A program made the position numbers and the translations under genes. Positions 34,895 to 43,016 of a stretch of 48,336 nt of DNA are shown piece after piece (position 1 is the first letter of the stretch; every line of letters starts with the position of its first letter). The DNA lies in contig SVRM01000015.1 of NCBI GenBank assembly GCA_015064785.1, forward strand, positions 1 to 48,336, read 5' to 3'. The notes beneath the pieces were generated by a model. It was not told the DNA's origin. It saw only the letters and a list, made by a program, of their open reading frames with translations, and did no database searches. The DNA comes from Oscillospiraceae bacterium. GTDB lineage: Bacteria; Bacillota; Clostridia; Oscillospirales; CAG-272.

Positions 34895-36661
34895 TTACTT
34901 GCGGCCGAATTTCAGATCGCCTGCGCGCAGAAATTCCAGCGCACGGTCCGGCAGCTGCCGCCAATAGAACGTATCGATGCCGGCAGCAGTAACATCACGG
35001 TAGAACGCATCCCAGCCGGGTTCTCTGCGCGGATCGTCCATTGCCATGCGGCAGAGGATCGCATATCGGGTGGACAGCCGCAGAACGCGGACACGCTGCA
35101 GCGTTTCGTCGTCATCGGCGGCGATTTCCGCACGTGCAAGGCAGGCGTCACCCGCTTCCAGAAATGCATCGGTCAGATATGCCGCATCGGGATTGTGATA
35201 AATCCACAGATGCGTATCCGGTCCGATCAGACCCCGCAGAAGATCGTAGTACCGGCGCACCTCACCGGCGGCGGCACCGTAAACGCCGTGCAGGTATTCA
35301 TTGACATGAACATCCATGTCACAGTCTGGATCCCACATCAGCTTTGCAAGCACATACTGCTTCATCAGATCAAATTCGCCATAACGGCCGCGGAAGCTGT
35401 TGCCCTGCTCAAAGACACCGACGACATTGTTTTTCACAAAGAACTGAATGTTCTTCTGCAATACACCCCAGTTCGGATGCGGCAGCAAATTGTGATGGAA
35501 ATTGACGACATAGTCCCAGATGTGCAGACGGTGGCTGATCTTGCCCCAGGCGATGAGATCTTCACGGAACGTATTGTCGCATCCGTCCCAATGAGAGAAC
35601 GCATAGTCACATTCCTCCAGCGGATGCGCAAAGCAGCATTCAATGGAGCAAAGGCGAATGATGACATTGTCGTGCGGGCGGACAGTCTTCGGCGGTTTTC
35701 TGGTATACTGATAAGCAAGCGTGTCAATGGCGACATCCGGATAATCCTCGCGGATGTCATCGGCGATTGCATTGACGAATGTCAGCACCGTACCCATGTG
35801 CGAGCCTTCCTGCGCATCCAGTGCGCGGCATTTCTCACAGGTACAGAAGTGTCCCCAGTCGTTCTGGGAAACCGATACGATGGACACATTCGGATTTTCG
35901 GCAAGCCATGCACGCACTTGCTTTTTTGCCAGTGCAAGCACCTCGGGGTTGGTCAGACAAAGCTGCGTCGGATGGTTTTTTCGTACGCCGTTGATCTCGG
36001 AAAAATATTCGGGATGTGTATCAAAGTAATCCTTCGGATTGATCAGGTCATTGAATGTGTGCACGAATCCTTTGTATGTGATCTTCCCGCCGTATACATC
36101 CGACAGAAGTGAGGCGGTACTGTTGAGCTTGTTGCGGACATGCCAGTCAGCATCGCCGTATGCGGTATAATGCGCCTCCCGGTATTCAAGCACCGGCACC
36201 TGCGTGTCATTAATCTCCGGAATTACAAGTACGGCTCTTGACGGGATCCGGCTGATTTCGTCGGTAAACCAACGGCAGCCGCAGTATGTTTCCAGAAAGG
36301 TATAAACACCATACAGTACCCCGCGCGGTTTACCGCCGGCGATATACAGGGTGTCGCCGACTGTGCGGATGGAAAAGCCTTCTTTTCCAAGCTCCCGCGG
36401 CACGGTATATCCCATTCTTCCGATAAATACTGTATCGCCGACATAAATGTAGGTATCGCGTTCCGGCAGATACTGTCCGTTCAGATGGCGGTCGGGACGG
36501 ATTTCAAGCGGGCGTTCACCCTCCATGTACAGCTGAAATGATGCACCCGTGATGCGGTTCAGATAAGTACGCAGCTCCTCTGCGGCGTGCATAACCTGCC
36601 GGCCAGCATCAGCGGCACAGATGATTTTATAGTGGGTTCGTTTGTTTTCTGCAAGAATCAT
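34895..36661 (-). CDS. DUF4838 glycosidase-like protein
   Basis: A 588-residue protein. Residues about 1-115 form an alpha-glucuronidase-like N-terminal domain (AAEELRTYLNRITGA), then PRGVLYGVYTFLETYCGCRWF at about 113, then a TIM-barrel DUF4838 domain (YREAHYTAYGDADW, VSIVSVSQNDWGHFCTCEKCRALD, HLHIWDYVVNFHHNLLPHPN-type segment) and a helical tail. The CTCEKC metal-type Cys motif and acidic residues are kept. Such proteins are predicted glycosidases with largely unknown substrates. No signal peptide. GAGGAG lies 11 bases before the start. Confidence 0.8.
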   Translation of the reverse strand: MILAENKRTHYKIICAADAGRQVMHAAEELRTYLNRITGASFQLYMEGERPLEIRPDRHLNGQYLPERDTYIYVGDTVFIGRMGYTVPRELGKEGFSIRTVGDTLYIAGGKPRGVLYGVYTFLETYCGCRWFTDEISRIPSRAVLVIPEINDTQVPVLEYREAHYTAYGDADWHVRNKLNSTASLLSDVYGGKITYKGFVHTFNDLINPKDYFDTHPEYFSEINGVRKNHPTQLCLTNPEVLALAKKQVRAWLAENPNVSIVSVSQNDWGHFCTCEKCRALDAQEGSHMGTVLTFVNAIADDIREDYPDVAIDTLAYQYTRKPPKTVRPHDNVIIRLCSIECCFAHPLEECDYAFSHWDGCDNTFREDLIAWGKISHRLHIWDYVVNFHHNLLPHPNWGVLQKNIQFFVKNNVVGVFEQGNSFRGRYGEFDLMKQYVLAKLMWDPDCDMDVHVNEYLHGVYGAAAGEVRRYYDLLRGLIGPDTHLWIYHNPDAAYLTDAFLEAGDACLARAEIAADDDETLQRVRVLRLSTRYAILCRMAMDDPRREPGWDAFYRDVTAAGIDTFYWRQLPDRALEFLRAGDLKFGRK

Positions 36662-36695
36662 CGTCTAGTACTCCTCTCATCATGATAAAACAGGG

Positions 36696-36732
36696 GAAAC
36701 CGTTCATCCCCGTAAAAGGTCAGAACGGTTTC
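36696..36732 (-). terminator. Weak hairpin between SBP-3 and DUF4838 genes
   Basis: GAAACCGTTC (36696-36705) and GAACGGTTTC (36723-36732) are perfect 10-bp arms. On the minus strand CCCCTGTTTTATC follows, a poor T-run. It may partly reduce expression downstream of the SBP genes or protect their mRNA 3' end. Confidence 0.45.
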
Positions 36733-36756
36733 GGAACAGGGATTTTGTAATACGGA

Positions 36757-38241
36757 TCAGGTTTCTTCCAGATAGGATGTCAGCAGCTTATTAAGCGTTT
36801 TCTGCCAGCTCTTGACATGCTTTTCATATTTGGATGCAATGTCTTTGGCAACCGCATCCGATGTAGAGGTCGGAAGAATACAGTTGGTGTACGGATTAAA
36901 CAGCGTTGAGAATGCGAATGTAAAGTTGACCTGCGCACCATCACGCACAATGTCAAGCATCTGCTTGACCATTTCATCGCGGCTGTACTTTTCCTTGAGC
37001 GCAATCTCAAAGTATGCGGGAATGACTTCCTTGTAGCTGTAATAGCTCATAGCCTCCGCTGTCATGCCGGTCAACGCAGCATTCGGTGCGGTCGCCGGGA
37101 CAAAAAACATTGCCGCAGCAGTACCGACCTGCGAGTGGTAATCTTCCTGTGCTTCGTCGCGCTTGGGCAGCGGCAGAATACCGAAATCGGATTTCATGTC
37201 GCGCAGATAATTGGTATGCGAAATAAAACCGTTGGCAATCAGAACCTGATCAGACATAAACGGTGTGATATATACGCTGTGATCGGAAGGGTCGTATGCA
37301 TGAACACCGGGGCTCCTGATAAATTCGGACATTCTGAAATACAAATCTGCATCGCGTTCGGAAAGCTCGACGAAGTATGGCAGATCGTTTTCGTCGTAAG
37401 CAAACACCGTGAATTCTGCGGAGGTCTGGAATGCGCGCTGTGCAACTGCGGCAGCGGTATACCCAAAGTTATCTTCCCCAAAGACCAGCTTGCCGTCGCC
37501 GTTGACATCGGAATAAGCATCCTTGACCATGTCGAACAGCGCATCCAGCGTCCATTTGCCTTCCGTAACCATCGGATACGGATCGGGAAGATTGTAGTCG
37601 GCAAGCAGCTTCTTGTTGAAGTACAGAACCGGAATTTCACTGTAAAGGGAGATGGATGCGTCACCGATCACGGTATACAGCTTTCCTCCGATGCCGATGG
37701 TATCCATCAGATTGTGTACCCACCACGGCTTCTCAAGGTCGATGTTCGGCACTTCGTTGATGTCCATAAAGACCCCCTCCAGTGACAGCGGGAGTCCTAC
37801 TACCTGATAACCGGCAATCAGATCGTGCGCACCGTCCCCGGCGAGTACACTGTTGCGGATGATTGCTCTGAACGAGTCCCTGCTGGGCCATCCGCCGCTT
37901 TCGGGAATGTAGTTGTACTTGATGTTCAGAAGCTCCTCAACCGCACGGTTGCGCTTGTAGACAGCATCCAGAACGACATCGCCCGTTTCCGATTCCGCGA
38001 CATAATGGTCGGCATATTCTCTGGGAATCAGCATATTGAAATTCATGCCGCCGAAGTCAGCTTCCGGCAGATCGAGCTTCGGACCGGGATCTTCTTCGGT
38101 AACAGCTTCGGTTGTCACAGGGGATGTTGATGCGGTGTCAACAGTTGTCTGGGTATCACCGCCGCAGGAGACCGCGGAGACCGCAGCTGCAATTGCAAGA
38201 ACTGCAAGGAAAAATGAAACAGTTTTTCTGTAATATTTCAT
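36757..38241 (-). CDS. Extracellular solute-binding lipoprotein (SBP-3)
   Basis: A 494-residue lipoprotein, lipobox AVSC (Cys26), with LPEADFGG, VVLDAVYKRNRAVEE, KPWWVHNLMDTIGIGG, EGKWTLDALFDMV and LPLPKRDEAQ. The calcium-loop-like DVNGDGKLVFGED is at about 270-283. Start 38241 has GGAG eight bases upstream. It is strikingly similar to SBP-4 next door over nearly the full length, so the two are a recent tandem copy. No permease is linked. High SBP dose from two copies, or slightly different ligands, are both possible. Confidence 0.9.
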   Translation of the reverse strand: MKYYRKTVSFFLAVLAIAAAVSAVSCGGDTQTTVDTASTSPVTTEAVTEEDPGPKLDLPEADFGGMNFNMLIPREYADHYVAESETGDVVLDAVYKRNRAVEELLNIKYNYIPESGGWPSRDSFRAIIRNSVLAGDGAHDLIAGYQVVGLPLSLEGVFMDINEVPNIDLEKPWWVHNLMDTIGIGGKLYTVIGDASISLYSEIPVLYFNKKLLADYNLPDPYPMVTEGKWTLDALFDMVKDAYSDVNGDGKLVFGEDNFGYTAAAVAQRAFQTSAEFTVFAYDENDLPYFVELSERDADLYFRMSEFIRSPGVHAYDPSDHSVYITPFMSDQVLIANGFISHTNYLRDMKSDFGILPLPKRDEAQEDYHSQVGTAAAMFFVPATAPNAALTGMTAEAMSYYSYKEVIPAYFEIALKEKYSRDEMVKQMLDIVRDGAQVNFTFAFSTLFNPYTNCILPTSTSDAVAKDIASKYEKHVKSWQKTLNKLLTSYLEET

Positions 38242-38314
38242 GAGAAAAACTCCTATTCTGAATTTTGCATTAGAGAGATATTGACGTTGTGTTGGTATCT
38301 TTTTTGAAGCTGTC

Positions 38315-38337
38315 ATATCGGAATCGGATTCCGATAT
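38315..38337. promoter_or_regulatory. 23-base palindrome between SBP-3 and SBP-4
   Basis: ATATCGGAATC (38315-38325) and GATTCCGATAT (38327-38337) are perfect complements around one base. It is about 75 bases before the SBP-3 start, has no T-run, and looks like a protein-binding dyad or mRNA processing hairpin rather than a terminator. Confidence 0.5.
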
Positions 38338-38449
38338 CGTATTCTCTGTCCTGCGCCATCCTGCGCAGCAGCGTTCTGCGGCGATCTCCTCTTGCTCCGA
38401 AGCGGGCAATACATTTGAACTCCCGTTTGACTGTGCAGGGAAAACAGGA

Positions 38450-39946
38450 TCAAGACCCTATTTCGTTGTAGGATTCCAACAGAGAACCAAGGGTTCTTTC
38501 CCATCTCTTGACATTTTTTTCGTATTTGGATGCAATATCGTTTGTGACACCTTCGGATGATGAGGTCGGCAGGATACAGTTGGTAAACGGATCAAATACC
38601 GTGGAGAATGCGAACGTAAAGTTGACCTGCGCATTTTCACGTACAATGTCAAGCATCTGTTTGACCCCCTCATCACGGGTGTACTTTTCCTTGAGCGCAA
38701 TTTCAAAGTATGCAGGAATGACTTCCTTATAGCTGTAATAGTTCATAGCTTCCGCTGTCATGCCGGTCATCGCGGCATCCGGTACGGTCGCCGGGACAAA
38801 AAACATTGCCGCAGCAGTACCGACCTGTGAGTGGTAATTTTCCTGTGCTTCGTCACGCTTGGGGAGCGGCAGAATACCGAAGTCGGACTTCATGTCGCGC
38901 AGAAGATTGGTATGCGAGATAAAACCGTTGGAAATCAGAACCTGATCGGATAAAAACGGCGTAATATATTCGGTCGTATTGGTAACACCATATGCATGAA
39001 CGCCGGGGCTCTTGATAAATTCACCCATTTTGAAGTAGAGTTCGGCATCGCGCTCGGACAGATCGACAAAGCACGGCATTCCGTTATCATCGTAATCAAA
39101 CACCGTGAATTCTGCAGCGGTCTGGAATGCGCGCTGTGCAACCGCAACAGCCGTATAGCCAAAGTGATCTTCCCCAAAGACCAGCTTGCCGTCACCGTTG
39201 ATATCGGAATGCGCATCCTTGACCAAGTCGAACAGTGCATCCAGCGTCCATGTACCTTCCGTAACCATCGGGTACGGATCGGGAAGATTGTAGTCGGCAA
39301 GCAGCTTCTTGTTAAAGTACAGAACCGGAATTTCGCTGTACAGGGAAATGGATGCATCGCCGATGACGGTATACAGCTTTCCCTCTATGCCAATGGTGTC
39401 GACAAGATTATGCACCCACCACGGCTTTTCAAGGTCAATATTCGGCACTTCATTGATGTCCATGAAGACACCCTCCAGTGTCAGCGGGAGCGTGACTACC
39501 TGATAACCGGCAATCAGATCGTACGCACCGTCACCGGCGAGTACACTGTTGCGGATGATTCCCTTGAACGCATCCCGGCTCTCCCATCCGCCGCTTTCGG
39601 GAATGTAGTTGTACTTGATATTCAGAAGCTCCTCGACAGCGCGGTTGCGCTTATAGATGGCATCCAGAACAACGTCGCCTGTTTCCGATTCCGCGACATA
39701 ATGGTCGGTATATTCTGTGGGAATCAGCATATTGAAATTCCTTCCGCCATAATCGGCCTCGGGCAGCTCGAGCTTTGGACCGGGGTCTTCGGTGACGGCT
39801 TCGGTCACAATCGGGGCATTTGTTGTCTTGCCATCGTCAGCAGCAGGTTCATCACCGCCGCAGGACAGCAAAGTGGATGCACTTCCCGCAACCAGCAGAA
39901 GCGCCATCATCAGAGAGAACTTGCGGATTTGTGTGTTGTGATTCAT
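38450..39946 (-). CDS. Extracellular solute-binding lipoprotein (SBP-4)
   Basis: A 498-residue lipoprotein, lipobox LLSC (Cys29), with a short acidic linker and the same body as SBP-3 (LPEADYGG, VVLDAIYKRNRAVEE, KPWWVHNLVDTIGIEG, EGTWTLDALFDLV, LPLPKRDEAQ and DINGDGKLVFGED). Differences cluster in the N-terminal linker and C-terminal 40 residues. GGAGG precedes the start. It follows two 4Fe-4S reductase-like genes and is co-directional with them. It should bind the substrate that the operon degrades. Confidence 0.9.
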   Translation of the reverse strand: MNHNTQIRKFSLMMALLLVAGSASTLLSCGGDEPAADDGKTTNAPIVTEAVTEDPGPKLELPEADYGGRNFNMLIPTEYTDHYVAESETGDVVLDAIYKRNRAVEELLNIKYNYIPESGGWESRDAFKGIIRNSVLAGDGAYDLIAGYQVVTLPLTLEGVFMDINEVPNIDLEKPWWVHNLVDTIGIEGKLYTVIGDASISLYSEIPVLYFNKKLLADYNLPDPYPMVTEGTWTLDALFDLVKDAHSDINGDGKLVFGEDHFGYTAVAVAQRAFQTAAEFTVFDYDDNGMPCFVDLSERDAELYFKMGEFIKSPGVHAYGVTNTTEYITPFLSDQVLISNGFISHTNLLRDMKSDFGILPLPKRDEAQENYHSQVGTAAAMFFVPATVPDAAMTGMTAEAMNYYSYKEVIPAYFEIALKEKYTRDEGVKQMLDIVRENAQVNFTFAFSTVFDPFTNCILPTSSSEGVTNDIASKYEKNVKRWERTLGSLLESYNEIGS

Positions 39947-40025
39947 AAGGATCCTCCAGTTAATTCAATTTCAGATTCAAATGCCGGGGGATTGGGTCGG
40001 ATTCCTGTGATGATATGCTGTACTG

Positions 40026-41153
40026 TCAGACATCACTGTCCGGTTTTTTGTATTCTCCGTCACGGATGCCGGGATAATTTTCGTCGAGATACTGCTCGCG
40101 GTACGGATTGACGCCGGTGGATACAACCTCCGGCTTGTTCGGCAGGAGCCAGCTCTTCTTTTTATAGAACGGATTGTGGAATTTATTCTCAATGCGGTCG
40201 GTTTTCTCAAGCGTATTCATGCAGGCACGGATACAGCCGCGTGCGCCGCAGACCGCAAAGTAGCCAGTGTGCCGGATGATGTAATCGTAGTAGCCAAGGA
40301 CAGAGGTATTCTCCGGCTTGCGTCCCCATTTCGCGGAAGCAAGGGAGTAGCAGAGAATGTAGGCTTCCTCCTCGGTCATGTCGGAGGAACGGACATCAAA
40401 CGCCATGTTCGGGAATTCCTTTTTGTGGAACGGCGAGCATTCGTTGTTGAAGCCATGGTGCGACAGCGTACAGCGTCCCATCTGGACATCGCCGTACCAG
40501 ATCGATTTCTCACCGCCGAAGTTGACATGCAGGCGCGCGGTGGGATCCTTGACGCTCGGAACAGCATTGCCGGGACATTCTCTCTGGCAGGCACCGCAGT
40601 GTGTGCAGATGGTACCGGTGTCGAGAATCGGATCGGGCTCCAGTTCACAGTCGGTAAAGATCAGACCGATGCGCACGCGCGGACCGAATTTCTTTGTCAG
40701 AAAGACCTTGGAAAAGCCGACTTCACCAAGTCCGCAGCCTGCCGCGATGATACGCGCACTGCAAACGACATCCGGCGGAACCTTGTCAGGACCCACGGGA
40801 GATTTCATCGTTCCGTTGCCCTCGGGAACGGCAGGATAATGCGCAACTGCTTCCCAGCCGTGGTCTTCAATAAAGCAGCACAGCTCGTAGCTCTTCATCG
40901 GACGGAACAGGGAGTTGAGCTTGTTGTAGGAGTAAAACGTATAGTTATGCCAATGCGTGCCTTCTTCAATGCCGCGATACGTGCCGCGCGGAATGCGCAT
41001 GGCAACGGCAATGACGGACTTCGCTTCCGGGAAATAGGTCAGCGGAGACAGCAGCGTCGGCGCGTCTTTGAAACGCTCAATATTGCCGATCGCAATACAG
41101 TCAAGACCGATCTCTTTGGCCTTGTCTTTGATCATTTGAGATGTCAGCTTCAT
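40026..41153 (-). CDS. 4Fe-4S reductase-like protein (QueG/RdhA-related), copy A
   Basis: A 375-residue soluble protein. The N-terminal half (about 1-170) is the QueG/reductive-dehalogenase-like fold (LGEVGFSKVFLTKKFGPRVRIGLIFTD). CTHCGACQRECP gives four ligands of a 4Fe-4S cluster (Cys183, 186, 189, 193). A second canonical cluster motif is absent; instead a C-terminal CGARGCIRACMNTLEKT stretch has three Cys and is shared with copy B. GGGAGG precedes ATG 41153. No tRNA-queuosine gene is near, and a role in epoxyqueuosine reduction is unlikely. A low-potential, possibly cobamide-linked reduction of a small molecule is inferred. Confidence 0.7.
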   Translation of the reverse strand: MKLTSQMIKDKAKEIGLDCIAIGNIERFKDAPTLLSPLTYFPEAKSVIAVAMRIPRGTYRGIEEGTHWHNYTFYSYNKLNSLFRPMKSYELCCFIEDHGWEAVAHYPAVPEGNGTMKSPVGPDKVPPDVVCSARIIAAGCGLGEVGFSKVFLTKKFGPRVRIGLIFTDCELEPDPILDTGTICTHCGACQRECPGNAVPSVKDPTARLHVNFGGEKSIWYGDVQMGRCTLSHHGFNNECSPFHKKEFPNMAFDVRSSDMTEEEAYILCYSLASAKWGRKPENTSVLGYYDYIIRHTGYFAVCGARGCIRACMNTLEKTDRIENKFHNPFYKKKSWLLPNKPEVVSTGVNPYREQYLDENYPGIRDGEYKKPDSDV

Positions 41154-41167
41154 TTCGACACCTCCCA

Positions 41168-42091
41168 TCAGCGGTTGGTACGGTCGCCATCTTTGCTGAA
41201 TGAGCCGCCGAGAACGTTCGCCGCCTCGCGGTTGACCTCGGCATACTGTCCGCGCTCATCCAGTGCCCATGCATCACGCCGACGGAATCCGTTTTCAAAG
41301 GTGTTGGACACACGGCGGAGCGCTTCCAGCCCGTTCATGCAGGTACGGTTGCAGAGCGCCGCAACACGGTCGGGCTTACCCTTCTGCGCGGAGAAGCGGT
41401 TCGGAATCGCGCCATTCTTGCAGACACGGCACAGATCGTAATTGATCTTTGCAACGGTCATCTTCTTGCCGCAGATGTCACGTGTCTCCGTTTCGGTCTT
41501 TGAGATGGCACCGAGCGGACAGGCATCGGCACACTTGCCGCATCCGACACAGATCGCGGTTTCGAGCAGCGGTGTGCCTTCAATCTCAGCGTCGGTGATA
41601 ATCATATGGAAGCGCTGACGGGAGCCGTAGGTTTCGGAAAACGGAATATCATTGTAGGAGATTTCGCACAAACCTGCGGCGACGGCGGCATAATCAAAGT
41701 CCGGGAAAACGTTGGGTGCAGGTCTGCCCGGAGCGACGGAAACACCGCTCGGTGCAATTTCCGGAGGATTCGGAAAAAGCGGAACCGCTTCCCAGCCCTC
41801 ATCTTCAATGGCGTTGACAAGACCATAACAGGCGACGGACAGAAATTCATCCTCGAGCCAGTTCTTGCCGAACAGCGCATAGTCGCCGAAGTTTGTACCT
41901 TCCTCAACACCGCGCAGCGATCCGCGGCAGATGCGCCGTCCGACCATGATGACGGTCTTACCCTCCGGGAAGATCGAAAAAGGATTGTGTGCGGCATCCA
42001 CGCCGTCAAAGCGTTCACGCGGCGCAAAGCCAATCAAGTCAATGCCTTCTTTCTTGGCCGCATCTCTAATGATTTTTTCCAGCTCTTTCAT
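41168..42091 (-). CDS. 4Fe-4S reductase-like protein (QueG/RdhA-related), copy B
   Basis: A 307-residue paralogue of copy A: N-terminal fold about 1-165, cluster motif CVGCGKCADACP (Cys181, 184, 187, 191), then CRVCKNG and a C-terminal NRTCMNGLEALRR stretch. Both copies share the end pattern C-M-x-x-L-E, then F-x-x-x-F with basic residues and W. AAAGGAAG precedes ATG 42091; the frame opens earlier at 42160 without a site. Its stop is 15 bases before the copy A start. The two may form a heterodimer or an electron relay. Substrate unknown. Confidence 0.7.
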   Translation of the reverse strand: MKELEKIIRDAAKKEGIDLIGFAPRERFDGVDAAHNPFSIFPEGKTVIMVGRRICRGSLRGVEEGTNFGDYALFGKNWLEDEFLSVACYGLVNAIEDEGWEAVPLFPNPPEIAPSGVSVAPGRPAPNVFPDFDYAAVAAGLCEISYNDIPFSETYGSRQRFHMIITDAEIEGTPLLETAICVGCGKCADACPLGAISKTETETRDICGKKMTVAKINYDLCRVCKNGAIPNRFSAQKGKPDRVAALCNRTCMNGLEALRRVSNTFENGFRRRDAWALDERGQYAEVNREAANVLGGSFSKDGDRTNR

Positions 42092-42126
42092 GTTCGTTGC
42101 TTCCTTTCCTGTGTGGTATATCAATG

Positions 42127-42738
42127 TTACGCATGACATTTGCGCTGCTGCAGCAGCCATGCAAATACTTCCGGATTTTGATAAGTATCGGTCCAGGCAT
42201 CGTGTCCGTTTTCGGGGTAGACGGTCAGTTCTGCAATTCCTCCGGCGCGGTGAACCGCTGCCACCATTTTCTCAGACTCTCCGACAAGAACCGTAGAATC
42301 CCGTTCGCCGTGGAATGCCCATACCGGGACATGCATGAGTCGCGCCGCATTCCAGTACATACCGCCGCCGCAGATCGGTACAATCGCGGCAAACAGATCG
42401 GGGCGGCTCATCGCCAGCTGCCATGTTCCGTATCCTCCCATGCTCGCGCCCATCAGATACACCCGATCGGGGTCAACATCGTGGCGCAATGCCAGATGCT
42501 CAGCGAATGCGGTCAGTGTCTCAAAACGGTCAAACCAGGTTTCATTTGCCCGACACTGCGGTGCTGCGACGAGAAACGGAAAATCCTCATAGGCTTCGGT
42601 GATTTTGAAAAACGGATTGTTTTCAAGCATTCCGAGATCATCCCCGCGCGTTCCTGCTCCGTGCAGGAAAAGAATCAGCGGATAACGGTGATCCTCCCGG
42701 TAATCCTGCGGCAGGCGCAGTACATGATGAAAACACAT
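42127..42738 (-). CDS. Alpha/beta-hydrolase (esterase/peptidase-like)
   Basis: A 203-residue single-domain hydrolase: HGAGTRGDD oxyanion region near residue 26, nucleophile Ser in GASMGGYGTW near 100, acid Asp in HGERDST and His in ENGHDAW near the end. It is short and lacks a lid or signal peptide. Start 42738 has GAGG six bases upstream; the frame runs upstream to 42951 through the regulator's promoters without a site. It is the first gene after the AraR-type promoter. It probably removes an ester group from the imported substrate, making it the entry step. Confidence 0.8.
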   Translation of the reverse strand: MCFHHVLRLPQDYREDHRYPLILFLHGAGTRGDDLGMLENNPFFKITEAYEDFPFLVAAPQCRANETWFDRFETLTAFAEHLALRHDVDPDRVYLMGASMGGYGTWQLAMSRPDLFAAIVPICGGGMYWNAARLMHVPVWAFHGERDSTVLVGESEKMVAAVHRAGGIAELTVYPENGHDAWTDTYQNPEVFAWLLQQRKCHA

Positions 42739-42789
42739 AGTAAACCTCGCATTTCTTCGCAATTTTTTGTTAATTATGACATCATATAT

Positions 42790-42818
42790 ATGATAGCATA
42801 CAGCTCGCTTTGTGTAAA
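42790..42818 (-). promoter_or_regulatory. Promoter of the seven-gene operon
   Basis: On the minus strand TTTACA (42818-42813), 17 bases, TATCAT (42795-42790). Start near 42783, about 45 bases before the esterase. It is back to back with the regulator's promoter. Confidence 0.75.
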
Positions 42819-42841
42819 TACTTTTTTTATAATTTTCCAGA

Positions 42842-42859
42842 AACATTAACGTTAAAGTT
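42842..42859. promoter_or_regulatory. Dyad operator between divergent promoters
   Basis: AAC-N-TTAACGTTAA-N-GTT is an 18-base dyad with a central CG, midway between the two divergent -35 boxes. LacI and AraR-type regulators bind such CG-centred palindromes, so it is the natural site for the regulator at 43017. Confidence 0.6.
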
Positions 42860-42869
42860 CTGTTTTGTA

Positions 42870-42898
42870 TTGTCAAAGTCTTTCGTTTGGTGTATAAT
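42870..42898 (+). promoter_or_regulatory. Promoter of AraR-type regulator
   Basis: TTGTCA (42870-42875), 17 bases, TATAAT (42893-42898). Start near 42905, with a leader of about 110 bases that carries the nested dyad at 42914-42966. Confidence 0.8.
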
Positions 42899-42913
42899 AT
42901 AGATATATAAAGC

Positions 42914-42966
42914 ACAGATTTCGTGGAGTCTCGGTGTAAATTACACAACATATCGATGAAATCTGT
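42914..42966 (+). repeat. Nested dyad in regulator leader
   Basis: ACAGATTTC (42914-42922) pairs with GAAATCTGT (42958-42966), and GTGTAA-A-TTACAC (42934-42946) lies inside. Both palindromes share the same centre at 42940. It is just downstream of the expected start. It may be an autoregulatory operator or an mRNA stem. Confidence 0.55.
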
Positions 42967-43016
42967 TCATATACGAATGATAAAGCTGAAAAGACGGAGA
43001 AAGGAACCAATCTGAA

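Noticed and set aside
34565..36112. Long plus-strand open frame of about 515 codons opposite the DUF4838 gene
   Set aside because: It is a shadow of a strongly coding minus-strand gene; its protein has no fold-like pattern and is rich in Arg, Ile and Cys typical of antisense frames.
40176..41441. Plus-strand open frame across both Fe-S reductase genes
   Set aside because: It spans two real minus-strand genes whose 4Fe-4S motifs are unambiguous.
40026..42091. True epoxyqueuosine reductase (queG) annotation
   Set aside because: Two tandem copies, no second standard cluster motif, no tRNA-modification neighbours and a glycan-type operon argue for another role.
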